From: Pseudomonas sp. ICMP 561
GTDB lineage: Bacteria > Pseudomonadota > Gammaproteobacteria > Pseudomonadales > Pseudomonadaceae
NCBI RefSeq assembly: GCF_002699985.1
Contig: NZ_LKBT01000070.1
Span: 118,657 to 182,656 of the forward strand
Reading direction: 5' to 3'
DNA: 64,000 nt
This document shows, in pieces, positions 36,601 to 44,462 of the stretch. The translations under genes were made by a program, and so were the position numbers. The stretch's first letter is position 1; the number at the start of each line of letters is the position of its first letter. Under the pieces are notes generated by a model. That model was not told where the DNA came from and searched no databases. It saw only the letters and a program-made list of their open reading frames with translations.

Positions 36601-39600
36601 ACCGTCCGGAGTCTGGTACAGCATGACGATCTCGCTGGTAGGCGATAGCAGCCTTAAGAAGCTCGGTTTTTGACGACAAACCTTGCCATAGATCGTCGAT
36701 TGAAGGGCCGAGATCAGCTAGAGGCGAAAGTTCTATATCCAGACGGCTGATAGCTCTTAGCCGAACAAGGTCTTCTTTCAGATCGTCGCCGCATTCACCG
36801 CCTGCGACATCTTCCAAATCACTGTCTGTCCACACGCCGTTTGCCAGCACTGACGTCAGCGCCAATTGAATGCGGACGGCGCCATCTATATGACTTGGGT
36901 TTGATTCAATGCCAGCCCAGACAGGTATTGCATCGCCGGGTTGCAACGCTTCCAAGCTTTCCCGAAGCTCGCGAATCTCGATCCATGCACAGAGATCCTT
37001 GACCACGTCTGGTTCGCGATCGTCGCTAACTGTTGCTGCCAAGGCTGCAGTAACGCGCTTGGTGCCTAACCAGGATTTTGGCCAAAACGATTTCTCAGCC
37101 TGCTGCCATTCACTCAGCAGTTCCCGGACATTCAGCTGCTCAACCGCTTCGCCATATTGAGCTGATAATTGCGCCTTAAGACTCTGGATATCTTTTAGTA
37201 CTTCACTCGCTTTCGCGAGGCACGCAAGTGTTTCAGATGACCAAGGGGAGCTCAGTTCAGCAATGAATTGGGCGCGCTGAGAAAGCAGCGACAGACCTAC
37301 CTCGGCAGAGCTGAGCGCTGAGGTCGACCAGGATGGGGTAAGACCCAGATTTATCTTGCGGTGTTGATCTACAAGCAAACAACCCTCTTGTAGCCGCTGC
37401 GCGATGACACGTGCATCTGGGCGCAGAACAAATCGCCAATCGTGCCCGGCAGCCATTGGTAGCAGTTCGGACAATGCTGTTAGCCCATTGCGCCCAGCAT
37501 TTGAAAGCGATCCTAGCGGCAGCCCTGCTGCCCGCACAAACGTCTCTGCGGCGCGCATACCCGCTTGTGCAGCAGGAATCACTTCGCGAGCGGACTGTAT
37601 GAGCTGCTGCTGCCATGAAGGTGACCATTCACCTTGCGTCACTGCGCCTAATGGGTGAGTGGCTAATGCACCATATCCCAGAGCCTGGGCATTCACCTCA
37701 AGTCGATCTGCCAACTCGCGAAACGCTATAAGGTCTTCACGGCTGTGAGCATGCGGCGATGCCCACGATAGATTGATGGTAACCACATCCCGTGCGCTAC
37801 ACACCAGACCGATTGCATGAAAGATACTGTACTCATTCTGATAGCGCTTATGGAGGCGCTCGACGTAAATATTCAGCCCGTCACGCAACGCTTGTAAGCG
37901 ATCAGCTTCAGCGTGCCATATCGCTGAATCTGTCAAGCCCTTCGCATCCCAAGCTGATTGAAGTTGAGCTAGCACGTCGGTTTTTTTGGCCTTGCTTGAG
38001 TGAACCTCAAGGCAAAACTCGCCGAGCCCAATTTCAAGTAGGCGGCGATAAACGACATCCAGCGCGGCGATTTTTTCGGAAACGAACAGTACGCGCTTAC
38101 CCTGCGCGATGGACTGAGCAATTAGGTTTGCAATCGTCTGGCTCTTGCCGGTACCTGGAGGGCCAATGAGGACGAAATCCTTGCCCTTCGATGCAGCCAT
38201 GACGGCAGAAAGCTGGGAAGAATCAGCCGGCAACGGACAGAACACTTCCCGAGGGTTGAACAGGGTGTCGAGCTGTCGATCTTCCGGAAAGTTTATACCT
38301 GATGGGAAAGCTTCTCTTGGCGTATCAAGCAAGTGCCTGACCACTGGACTTTCACGAAGCTTGTCGGCGTTTTCGGCGAGGTCTTTCCACATCAGGTACT
38401 TGGCAAACGAAAACATCGACAGCACAACATCCTCGTTAACCTCCCAGCCAGGGATGTCCTTGATTGCGTGCGCGACCGTTTTCCAAATGGTTTCGATATC
38501 TAGGCCAGAAGCATCGCGAGGAAGCTCGCCCTCAAGATTGCCAAGGTTCAGCTCAAAATCCTGACGAAGCATTTCAACCAGCGTTGGATTGAAAAGAGGC
38601 TCTTCATCATGCAAAACGATGCTGAAGCCAGAACGCGCACTTTTACGCTCAAGGCTCACAGGAATGAGTATCAGGGGTGCCCGGTATTTTTGACCGCCCT
38701 TGTCATCTCGTCCCCAAGAGAGAAAACCCAAGGCAAGATAAAGGGTGTTGGATCCACCTTCTTGAAGAGCCGTGCGAGCGCCTCGATACAGTTCGGTCAG
38801 TCGGCTATCCATATCTAAAGTAGGCAGCGCTACAAAAACCTCACGCCGTTTGAGCGCGTCCAACGCATGCAATCGGCGAACGTCTTCACGTTCGCGGGCC
38901 TCGTAAAGGGCTTGATCCCGTGGATCGGCACCGTCCATCAAATCCGGGCGTGTGAGCAGTTTTATTGCCTGTCCGCCCCCGAGAATATCCTCTAGCGCGG
39001 CTGGATCTGGCGCCTCAAACTTCAGCGATTTTTTACCCTGTTTGAAATTGAGCAAATTGTTGCGCAGAGACAAATCCAACAGCTTACGCTGCCAGCGACC
39101 CAAGCGATCTTTAGGATCAAGTGACGCGAGATCCGCATTAACGATCCGGTCATCCGGCAGAGACGGCGCGTCTTCGACCGACAGCTCGGTACCCGCTTCT
39201 AATGCTGCATCAATCTGCTGCTTAGCGAATTGAGACTCCGCACTTGCCAGTGGTTTGATTCGCTGCAGTCGAGCACGGCGAATATCCAAAAGCATATGGA
39301 ATTTTTCGTCTTGGTCTTCTGCGAGTTGCTGCGCGCCCCGCTCTGTCGCGTAGGTGAATGAAGGCACAGGGTGCTGCGTCACGAGGGTGGTTTCAAACAA
39401 CACCAGCTCTTTGAGCTTCATGCGTTTACGTAGCGAGGTGATGTCGTCCACAACCGTGGTCGTGAACTCCTCAGCTTTAAGCCAAAGCCCGGCAAATGCA
39501 TGGCCTTCAGTGAACACCACCACAGGATTTAGTCCTGCTTGCTCCAAAGCCGCACTGAAAAACATAGCCAGGTCGAAACAGGTGGCTAGACCGCTGTCAG

Positions 39601-40288
39601 TGATCTGACTAGGACTGCGAACCTTTTGCCCCGACAGTTCGAAACTGGCAGGTGGCAATGCGTAGTGAAGATTCATGCGAGCAACTGCTGCCCAGATCGC
39701 GGAAGCCAATTCCCACGCTCGCTGCGTACCACCGCTGTAACCATCCAGAGATGAACTTCTTTCACTTTTACGAAGCAGATCGGCCGCCTGTTTGAGTAGA
39801 CGGTCTACCGCAAGATCATTGGGTTGAACGAAGGCAGCTGTCATGTCGGGAAGATGCGACAGACCGCCCCACTGATTACGGGGTAGCAATTCCAGTGAGA
39901 TTTCTTGCCTGGCCAGCTCAACAGTACGCTGCTCTGCTGACGGCTGTGCCTTGGTTAGAACGAACGTAACCGTCGCGTTCTCAGCTTCAGTGAGCCGCCC
40001 CAGCAATGCCCCGTCCAGAATAAGGTCTAACCCCGGTACCGGCATGAACGCGCCCGGGATTAGCGCATCAATCCGCCAACTCCTAGGTCTGAACGCTTCA
40101 GGGAGGGACGTGAGGGTTAAGGTTACATCTGAATGCTTTTCGTCGGTTTCGTTGATCACCCGTAACTCACGGATGACCGGTACCGCATTCTGGAAGTCCG
40201 CGAGGTTTAGTTTGGAAACTATCGTGCTCTGGATACGAATGGTCTTGATAGCTTCTGCCTCAACGACCGACTCTACAGCGTCGTCCAT
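33662..40288 (-). CDS. Giant DUF4011-helicase-Vsr-like nuclease protein (Hhe-like defence candidate)
   Basis: 2208 residues. Order: N-terminal beta-rich part; a transglutaminase-like segment with possible Cys-His pair (TCFDLAMFF near 238, GHAFAGLW near 263); DUF4011 (RLGRWQRKLLDLSLRNNLLNF core near 399); superfamily 1 helicase with Walker A GPPGTGKSQT near 708, Walker B IFDEASQIP near 1556, WHYRSRHESL near 1634, SVQGDERD near 1759 and VAVTRARHEL near 1799; a Vsr/MTES_1575-like endonuclease (SPFEEAV near 1854, GVECDG and YHRSATARDRDKLRE near 1900); and a C-terminal DUF3320. This architecture matches the single-gene Hhe antiphage type. GGAGAAGG precedes the ATG. All helicase and nuclease motifs appear intact. 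Confidence 0.88.
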   Translation of the reverse strand: MDDAVESVVEAEAIKTIRIQSTIVSKLNLADFQNAVPVIRELRVINETDEKHSDVTLTLTSLPEAFRPRSWRIDALIPGAFMPVPGLDLILDGALLGRLTEAENATVTFVLTKAQPSAEQRTVELARQEISLELLPRNQWGGLSHLPDMTAAFVQPNDLAVDRLLKQAADLLRKSERSSSLDGYSGGTQRAWELASAIWAAVARMNLHYALPPASFELSGQKVRSPSQITDSGLATCFDLAMFFSAALEQAGLNPVVVFTEGHAFAGLWLKAEEFTTTVVDDITSLRKRMKLKELVLFETTLVTQHPVPSFTYATERGAQQLAEDQDEKFHMLLDIRRARLQRIKPLASAESQFAKQQIDAALEAGTELSVEDAPSLPDDRIVNADLASLDPKDRLGRWQRKLLDLSLRNNLLNFKQGKKSLKFEAPDPAALEDILGGGQAIKLLTRPDLMDGADPRDQALYEAREREDVRRLHALDALKRREVFVALPTLDMDSRLTELYRGARTALQEGGSNTLYLALGFLSWGRDDKGGQKYRAPLILIPVSLERKSARSGFSIVLHDEEPLFNPTLVEMLRQDFELNLGNLEGELPRDASGLDIETIWKTVAHAIKDIPGWEVNEDVVLSMFSFAKYLMWKDLAENADKLRESPVVRHLLDTPREAFPSGINFPEDRQLDTLFNPREVFCPLPADSSQLSAVMAASKGKDFVLIGPPGTGKSQTIANLIAQSIAQGKRVLFVSEKIAALDVVYRRLLEIGLGEFCLEVHSSKAKKTDVLAQLQSAWDAKGLTDSAIWHAEADRLQALRDGLNIYVERLHKRYQNEYSIFHAIGLVCSARDVVTINLSWASPHAHSREDLIAFRELADRLEVNAQALGYGALATHPLGAVTQGEWSPSWQQQLIQSAREVIPAAQAGMRAAETFVRAAGLPLGSLSNAGRNGLTALSELLPMAAGHDWRFVLRPDARVIAQRLQEGCLLVDQHRKINLGLTPSWSTSALSSAEVGLSLLSQRAQFIAELSSPWSSETLACLAKASEVLKDIQSLKAQLSAQYGEAVEQLNVRELLSEWQQAEKSFWPKSWLGTKRVTAALAATVSDDREPDVVKDLCAWIEIRELRESLEALQPGDAIPVWAGIESNPSHIDGAVRIQLALTSVLANGVWTDSDLEDVAGGECGDDLKEDLVRLRAISRLDIELSPLADLGPSIDDLWQGLSSKTELLKAAIAYQRDRHAVPDSGRLKDEHALVAQGLCGPLMQTDLKALQRRAELERTLVDFDDLRELSAGVWSGIKTKLDVAASAASFQSRLASAIALLATTPEQITAYKTSLHQLLGDANALLEPEGLIAQAGLQLRESFKVIHQLVSSTAALGHFTDDGQAAIHDIDLESLIQRCEAIVRSEHGLRAWCAWCKVRDQAMAAGLSHLVAAMEAGHIQPGEVRKAFETDYARWWLNAVVDNEPIIRSFVSVEHEQRIRDFRALDDRFTALTRDWLRARLCADLPNPESISKSSEWGVLRHEMSKKTRHLPLRELMSRIPEALTKLTPCLLMSPLSIAQYLAAGASAFDLVIFDEASQIPVWDAVGAMARGRQVVMVGDPKQLPPTSFFDRAESTADDEEVEADLESILDECISANLPTRHLNWHYRSRHESLIAFSNQKYYDSKLVTFPSPVTTDRAVKLRAIAGVYEKGGSRTNPIEARALVADVVARLRSPGFRESKLTIGVVTFNGEQQKLIEDLLDDARRKEPALEAYFADSQIEPLFVKNLESVQGDERDIIYFSITYGRDAAGVVSMNFGPLNRQGGERRLNVAVTRARHELCVFASLKPEQMDLARTQAIGVRDLKHFLEFAERGTRALAEATPGSLGGFDSPFEEAVSAALVKKGWQVHTQVGVSSFRIDLGVVDPDAPGRYLSGVECDGATYHRSATARDRDKLREYVLRGLGWEILRIWSTDWWIDAAGTAERIHTRLNDLLAASRARRAEQEAAEEAARLLASTVVEVVEIVESVTAVVEPVETEVVLQTPHVDEPQPEKVYAGVAVSLPVMSASAMTSVTTITVYRKSNPAVAVEGVDPDSFFDESYAQTLMAMIAHVISEEGPILETNLARRIARAHGWVRTGSKIGDRVASVARLHHRFTAEDIGEFYWPAGLSNVNAVFRRPSDEESIRPADEISLVELAALANELRATGRVGDEDLLYAMSRELGFQKLTASSRTRLEKALAFSGAE

Positions 40289-40489
40289 GTGCCTTCTCCG
40301 GTACTACAAAAAGATAGCGTATGACAGCGCGTAGCGACTCCATTCAGAGCAGGTGTGCGTTGCAAGTACCGCCAATAATATGTCGCCATCCTAAACGGGA
40401 TACAACGCGCAGTCCTGATCAATTCGACCAAAGGCCGCCCAGAGCCGCGTGGCCCGGAGACATCAAAACCGAATCGAGTAATTCCGACT

Positions 40490-41494
40490 TCAGCCGCCGA
40501 CTCGGGCGTGCGGTGGAGAGACCCGCTGAACTGGCGAGAAGCCCGTGGTCTTCTTGAAGACCATGTTATGAAGGAAGTTTTTCATCGCTTCTGAAGGATC
40601 CAAGGAATCTAGATTCAATCGTTCCAGCGTTTGCGCGGAAAAAACGACGCTCAGAACAGGTAAGTCTTCGACATGACCAGTCGCCGGATTCAACAGTGCG
40701 TCAACAGCTGTCACCACCACGATGTCGTCTGGAAGCAACGAAAGCAACTCCCGGCCAACCCTCATCACACAGCTACAGATGTAGTCCTGCAAGAGCTCGT
40801 TGTATTTACCGACAGGCATTTTTTTGCTGGAAAGCTTGCCGCTCTGCAGCAGCGATTTCATTTCTGACGGAATGACATGTGAGCCGTGGACGTTCAACGT
40901 CGCTTCGACGATGCCAGAGGTACCGATGGAAAAGCCAATCAAGGTTCCCAAGTGGGCTATGTCTGAGAACGGATCCAGTAGTTTGATGGCATCGAGCTTT
41001 GCCTGAAAGTCACCGGCAATGACCCTGGATGCCAAACTGTACTCTTCTAGCCAGTCTTGATGAGCAGATTGCCAGTCTCTAGTTTCTTGGACGAATCGGT
41101 CTTTATCTTGGCGCTTGGCGATCTCGATATCATCGAGTAGTTTTTTACGCTGGCGACCTTCCAACTTGAATAGTTTGGCGAAGAAATTAGGTGTGTAGGC
41201 CTGCTCCCGGTTTTTGGCCTCGACTTCAGCATCATCAGTTGCTGCTGGTTCGGCAGGCTCAACCCGATTGATAAAGGATGACCAATCGATTTCATCGCCA
41301 CACTCCTTATGAACAGACAGCAAAACCTCGATCTGATTGTCGTAAACCTCGACCTCGTAAGCAGCCTGCTCCAGCGCTTCCATTTTCGCGTACTGCGCTT
41401 GACGCTTCTGAAGCTCCCGCTGACGGCGCTGAGAATTACGCTCTGAGCGCCGAGCTGATGCCTGCATCGACCGCAACGTCCCTTTCCAACTCAT
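40490..41494 (-). CDS. Unknown coiled-coil protein beside the helicase-nuclease
   Basis: 334 residues, no signal peptide or membrane segment. The first 50 residues are very rich in R, Q, K and E (SARRSERNSQRRQRELQKRQ) and should form a helix or coiled coil able to contact nucleic acid. A second helical stretch lies near 105-150. The C-terminal half (about 165-310) is mixed alpha/beta with a hydrophobic GTLIGFSIGTSG and VVVTAVDALLNPATGH. It is 201 bases upstream of the helicase-nuclease gene in the same direction, so may be cotranscribed and act with it. I do not recognise the family. Confidence 0.75.
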   Translation of the reverse strand: MSWKGTLRSMQASARRSERNSQRRQRELQKRQAQYAKMEALEQAAYEVEVYDNQIEVLLSVHKECGDEIDWSSFINRVEPAEPAATDDAEVEAKNREQAYTPNFFAKLFKLEGRQRKKLLDDIEIAKRQDKDRFVQETRDWQSAHQDWLEEYSLASRVIAGDFQAKLDAIKLLDPFSDIAHLGTLIGFSIGTSGIVEATLNVHGSHVIPSEMKSLLQSGKLSSKKMPVGKYNELLQDYICSCVMRVGRELLSLLPDDIVVVTAVDALLNPATGHVEDLPVLSVVFSAQTLERLNLDSLDPSEAMKNFLHNMVFKKTTGFSPVQRVSPPHARVGG

Positions 41495-41725
41495 CCTTCA
41501 ATCCCTCGACTCAATTTGCTCTGCATGCGAACCGCCATAAAGGCGCTAAGGCTGATAATGGCACTTTAATCGCTACTGACACGTACTGCCATGAATACCT
41601 TCGCTTGAAGCCTTCGTTTGCTGACAGGCCCTCTACACTTTTAGCCAGCGCCCTCTGCGCTAAACGACGTACAGGCTAGGGTTGGCTGTTCGATTGTTAA
41701 CTCCCAGACATACAAGGACGACAGC

Positions 41726-41860
41726 ATGACTGACAGACGGCCTCTTAATCCAAACGTTACCGTTCCAAAACCGGGGGGCGGAGTACAACCCCGCTCTAGA
41801 AACCAAGATGGGCAAGTGCGCGACAAACGCGATGATGCTGGAAAACCCAGAAAGAAATAG
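41726..41860 (+). CDS. Possible 44-residue basic protein
   Basis: MTDRRPLNPNVTVPKPGGG begins a very polar, glycine/proline/arginine-rich 44-residue protein ending KPRKK. AAGGACGACAGC precedes the ATG. It is on the + strand, divergent from the coiled-coil gene. Lack of hydrophobic residues suggests an unstructured or nucleic-acid-binding peptide, if it is real. Another very small ORF and a terminator-like hairpin follow. Confidence 0.4.
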   Translation: MTDRRPLNPNVTVPKPGGGVQPRSRNQDGQVRDKRDDAGKPRKK

Positions 41861-41890
41861 CTTGGACGGTGAGCAAGAGGGTCCGCTCTG

Positions 41891-42019
41891 ATGAGCGACA
41901 CCCTTCTACGTGAGATCAGCATGGACGAGGCGGTCTACCACCTGCAGAGTCTGAAAATGCCCCTAATTGCGCACTCCTCAATAAGGGATCGGAAGAAATC
42001 AGTAGAATTACCTGATTGA
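41891..42019 (+). CDS. Possible 42-residue protein
   Basis: MSDTLLREISMDEAVYHLQS begins a 42-residue protein ending SVELPD; the first half could be a helix. GAGGG lies about ten bases upstream. It begins 30 bases after the previous tiny ORF and stops 22 bases before a hairpin, so the two may be one small operon. Unknown family; chance ORF not excluded. Confidence 0.4.
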   Translation: MSDTLLREISMDEAVYHLQSLKMPLIAHSSIRDRKKSVELPD

Positions 42020-42041
42020 CCAGTACCTTAGCAGCCGAAAG

Positions 42042-42074
42042 ACCAACCTCAGGTTCTCCTAGCCTCAGGTTGGT
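42042..42074. terminator. Hairpin between tiny ORFs and the DUF262 gene
   Basis: ACCAACCT-C-AGG and CCT-C-AGGTTGGT form an 11-pair stem with one mismatch. It lies after the + strand tiny ORFs and after the end of the minus-strand DUF262 gene, so it can end both; the T-tract is poor. Confidence 0.6.
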
Positions 42075-42116
42075 GTCTCACCTTTCATTGACTCACGGCG
42101 ATCCACATAGCCTGTG

Positions 42117-43892
42117 TCACCCTTCCATTGGGGTCAACGGCCAGTGCTGTACCGCAAAAGCAGCAATATCAGCGCTACGTCCTACAATACCTTTTTTGTT
42201 GAAAGCTTGGCTTTCACCCGTTCGAGAGGCGGCCAAGGCACGTACGGATTGGAATTTAGACTTTCGATAAAGCTTTTCGTTGGTGATCTTCGCTTCAGGT
42301 GAATTATTGCTGCAGGCACTGTTTATTTTGGTTTCGAGCATCAACAGGTTGCCAATCAAGTGAACGTTGTCGTAGTAAGACTCTTCACTATGGAAACCGT
42401 ACGGTTTGACTCCGAATGACGGCTGCTGGGGGATGATGTGCTCGATCGTCACTCCGTCGGCAATCAAACTCGCTAGCTCGTCGATCGCATAAACCGCACG
42501 TCCGAGATCCTTCCTCGCACCTTCTTCTTGGGCCAGCAGAATCCGCAGAGTGCCAGCGTTACCGTACATATCCTCAACCAAGCGTCCTTCGAATTTTGCA
42601 CATGGCATAAATCGTTGGCAAACGTTCATGAGTTCGTCCGCAATTTCCTTGATATCGGCCTGCGCAAGCCTGCGGACAAGGTGTGCGACTGCCGCTTGTG
42701 GGTTAGTGCCTTGAATTTTGTAGACCCGAAGATCAGTAACCTCAATGAGCTGCAGAAGACTCCTCCCTAGGTGACCAGGAATTTTGAAATCAAGTCTACC
42801 TTGGAGCTGCAAGCGGGTCAGGAGAGGATAGAGAGTAGTGGAGACATCCTGGATAACGAACAACATATAAAGATCGCGACGCTCTCGAGTGCCCTTGACG
42901 AGCTGCATCAACCCCTCGAAGAAATCCGCCAAATCCTTCACGTACGCGGTAATGAAGTCGCGTAGCCGAGCTGGGTCAGTACGCATCCCCTTAAGCGAGG
43001 GCTTCAAGAAATGCTCCAAGACAGTTTCTGACGACGCGTTGTAATCTAACCCCGCCTGGGCTTGGAAGGGCTGACCATCAAACGCAAGGTAGTGATAACG
43101 AAATATGTCGTCTTCGCGGAACGGATCACGATTAATCACGCGTATTTGGTAGCCGACTTCTGCTGCTAAAGACTTGAGCCTACTGAAGCACCTGAATGCA
43201 TGGCCGAATTTCTCCGCTACCATAGTGTCGAGCTCACCATCCAAAAATCGATTGGAGTAGTAAATTAGTAAGCTTTTGGCAATATCCATCTTCGCCAGTG
43301 GCACCCCCCTGTCATTGACTGACTGGAACATCCGGATGGCCTTACCTTCATTGCTTTCGGTAAATTCTAAAACCTCGAGCGTACCAATGTTTAACAACCA
43401 TTCTTTAAGTACAGCATCTCCACCTTTGGTGGCGATCGAATTGACCCTTTCACGGATCCACTGATCAGCCTCTTGGAGCCGTATCTGGCCGTCAGAGATG
43501 GGAGCTGGAGATTCGCCTTTCAGCAACTGCTCAAAAAATTCTTGGTTTTCCCCTTGCACCACAAATTTAGAGCCGTGAACTGGATGGCATAAGTAGGTGC
43601 TGTAGTAGAAGCTGCGAATGCTTTCATCTTTGACGCAGTTTATGAGTGCATTCAATAGCAATGTGAGCGTCGTCAGCCGTTGCTGTCCGTCAACGACATT
43701 GACTGGGCCTTTTTTGTCAGGCTGGCAAAGAATAAATGTTCCTAAGTAGTGGCCGCCACCAAGCTCTATCGCCTCTTCAATGTCCTCAAAAAGATCGTCA
43801 ACGTTCGGGCGCGTCCAAGCATAATCTCGCTGATAGGCCGGTATGAAAAGCGTTTTCCCGGTGAAAAATTGTTCAAGAGATTGTGTACTCAC
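42117..43892 (-). CDS. DUF262/DUF1524 nuclease, GmrSD-like
   Basis: 591 residues. The N-terminal DUF262 domain has YQRDYAW near residue 20 and the signature DGQQRLTT near 67-74, a ParB-like NTP-using fold. The C-terminal DUF1524 domain carries the HNH-type motif IEHIIPQ near residue 482 with NVHLIGNLLML following. This pairing is that of GmrSD type IV restriction enzymes, which attack modified phage DNA, although the same architecture occurs in less characterised proteins. The start is a GTG at 43892 preceded by AAGGAAATG. It is the third defence-type gene of the block. Confidence 0.85.
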   Translation of the reverse strand: MSTQSLEQFFTGKTLFIPAYQRDYAWTRPNVDDLFEDIEEAIELGGGHYLGTFILCQPDKKGPVNVVDGQQRLTTLTLLLNALINCVKDESIRSFYYSTYLCHPVHGSKFVVQGENQEFFEQLLKGESPAPISDGQIRLQEADQWIRERVNSIATKGGDAVLKEWLLNIGTLEVLEFTESNEGKAIRMFQSVNDRGVPLAKMDIAKSLLIYYSNRFLDGELDTMVAEKFGHAFRCFSRLKSLAAEVGYQIRVINRDPFREDDIFRYHYLAFDGQPFQAQAGLDYNASSETVLEHFLKPSLKGMRTDPARLRDFITAYVKDLADFFEGLMQLVKGTRERRDLYMLFVIQDVSTTLYPLLTRLQLQGRLDFKIPGHLGRSLLQLIEVTDLRVYKIQGTNPQAAVAHLVRRLAQADIKEIADELMNVCQRFMPCAKFEGRLVEDMYGNAGTLRILLAQEEGARKDLGRAVYAIDELASLIADGVTIEHIIPQQPSFGVKPYGFHSEESYYDNVHLIGNLLMLETKINSACSNNSPEAKITNEKLYRKSKFQSVRALAASRTGESQAFNKKGIVGRSADIAAFAVQHWPLTPMEG

Positions 43893-44462
43893 TGCGACAT
43901 TTCCTTATTGGTCGATCCATGACACCGCAGCGCGGTTGTCGAGATTTGGGAGCTATGGCTGGCGGGTTAGAGGATCTTTGGGCCGAGAGGATCGCAGCTG
44001 GAACTGAACAGCTTTTTGCCTTTGCCCACCTGCGGTTAAATTCTCTTGGCGCAAACGCGACGACGTAGGGGACTGGCCCTGCGTTTGCACCTAGTGCAAA
44101 TACCAGAGTCATGAGAGCACCCTGACATCTCTGAAACCACGGAGTTATTCCCGCAGATTGATGATATCAAATCGTCATCACAAGGCTAAGGGAATCTCCA
44201 GCTCTACCCACCACCTATAGACCAGCAGGCGCCAATCTAGTAATGCATTGAGCGTTCATATGCTAACCATTTACCCTTCCTTGAGATTGACCCACCCAGC
44301 CATGTTCCTACAGATACATCTAGGAGGTGATTATTCTTAGATCAGGTTTCTTCGGATTGTCAGCTGCGGCCCTAACAGCTAGGGTTGTGGCAAATTTCCA
44401 TTGCCACAACCTTTGGCTCCTTAGCAACGAAACAGCTGTAGCCCTGAATCCGAGCACCTCGA
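43893..44462. other. Gene-poor 570-base stretch
   Basis: Short frames occur on both strands (for example 43873-44112 minus) but none has family features or a good ribosome binding site. A perfect 11-pair hairpin (44383-44411) ends the region. Confidence 0.5.
44383..44411. terminator. Hairpin, GGTTGTGGCAA stem
   Basis: GGTTGTGGCAA and TTGCCACAACC pair perfectly around a seven-base loop. It is 50 bases downstream of the lipoprotein gene's stop on the minus strand and could be its terminator. Confidence 0.6.
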
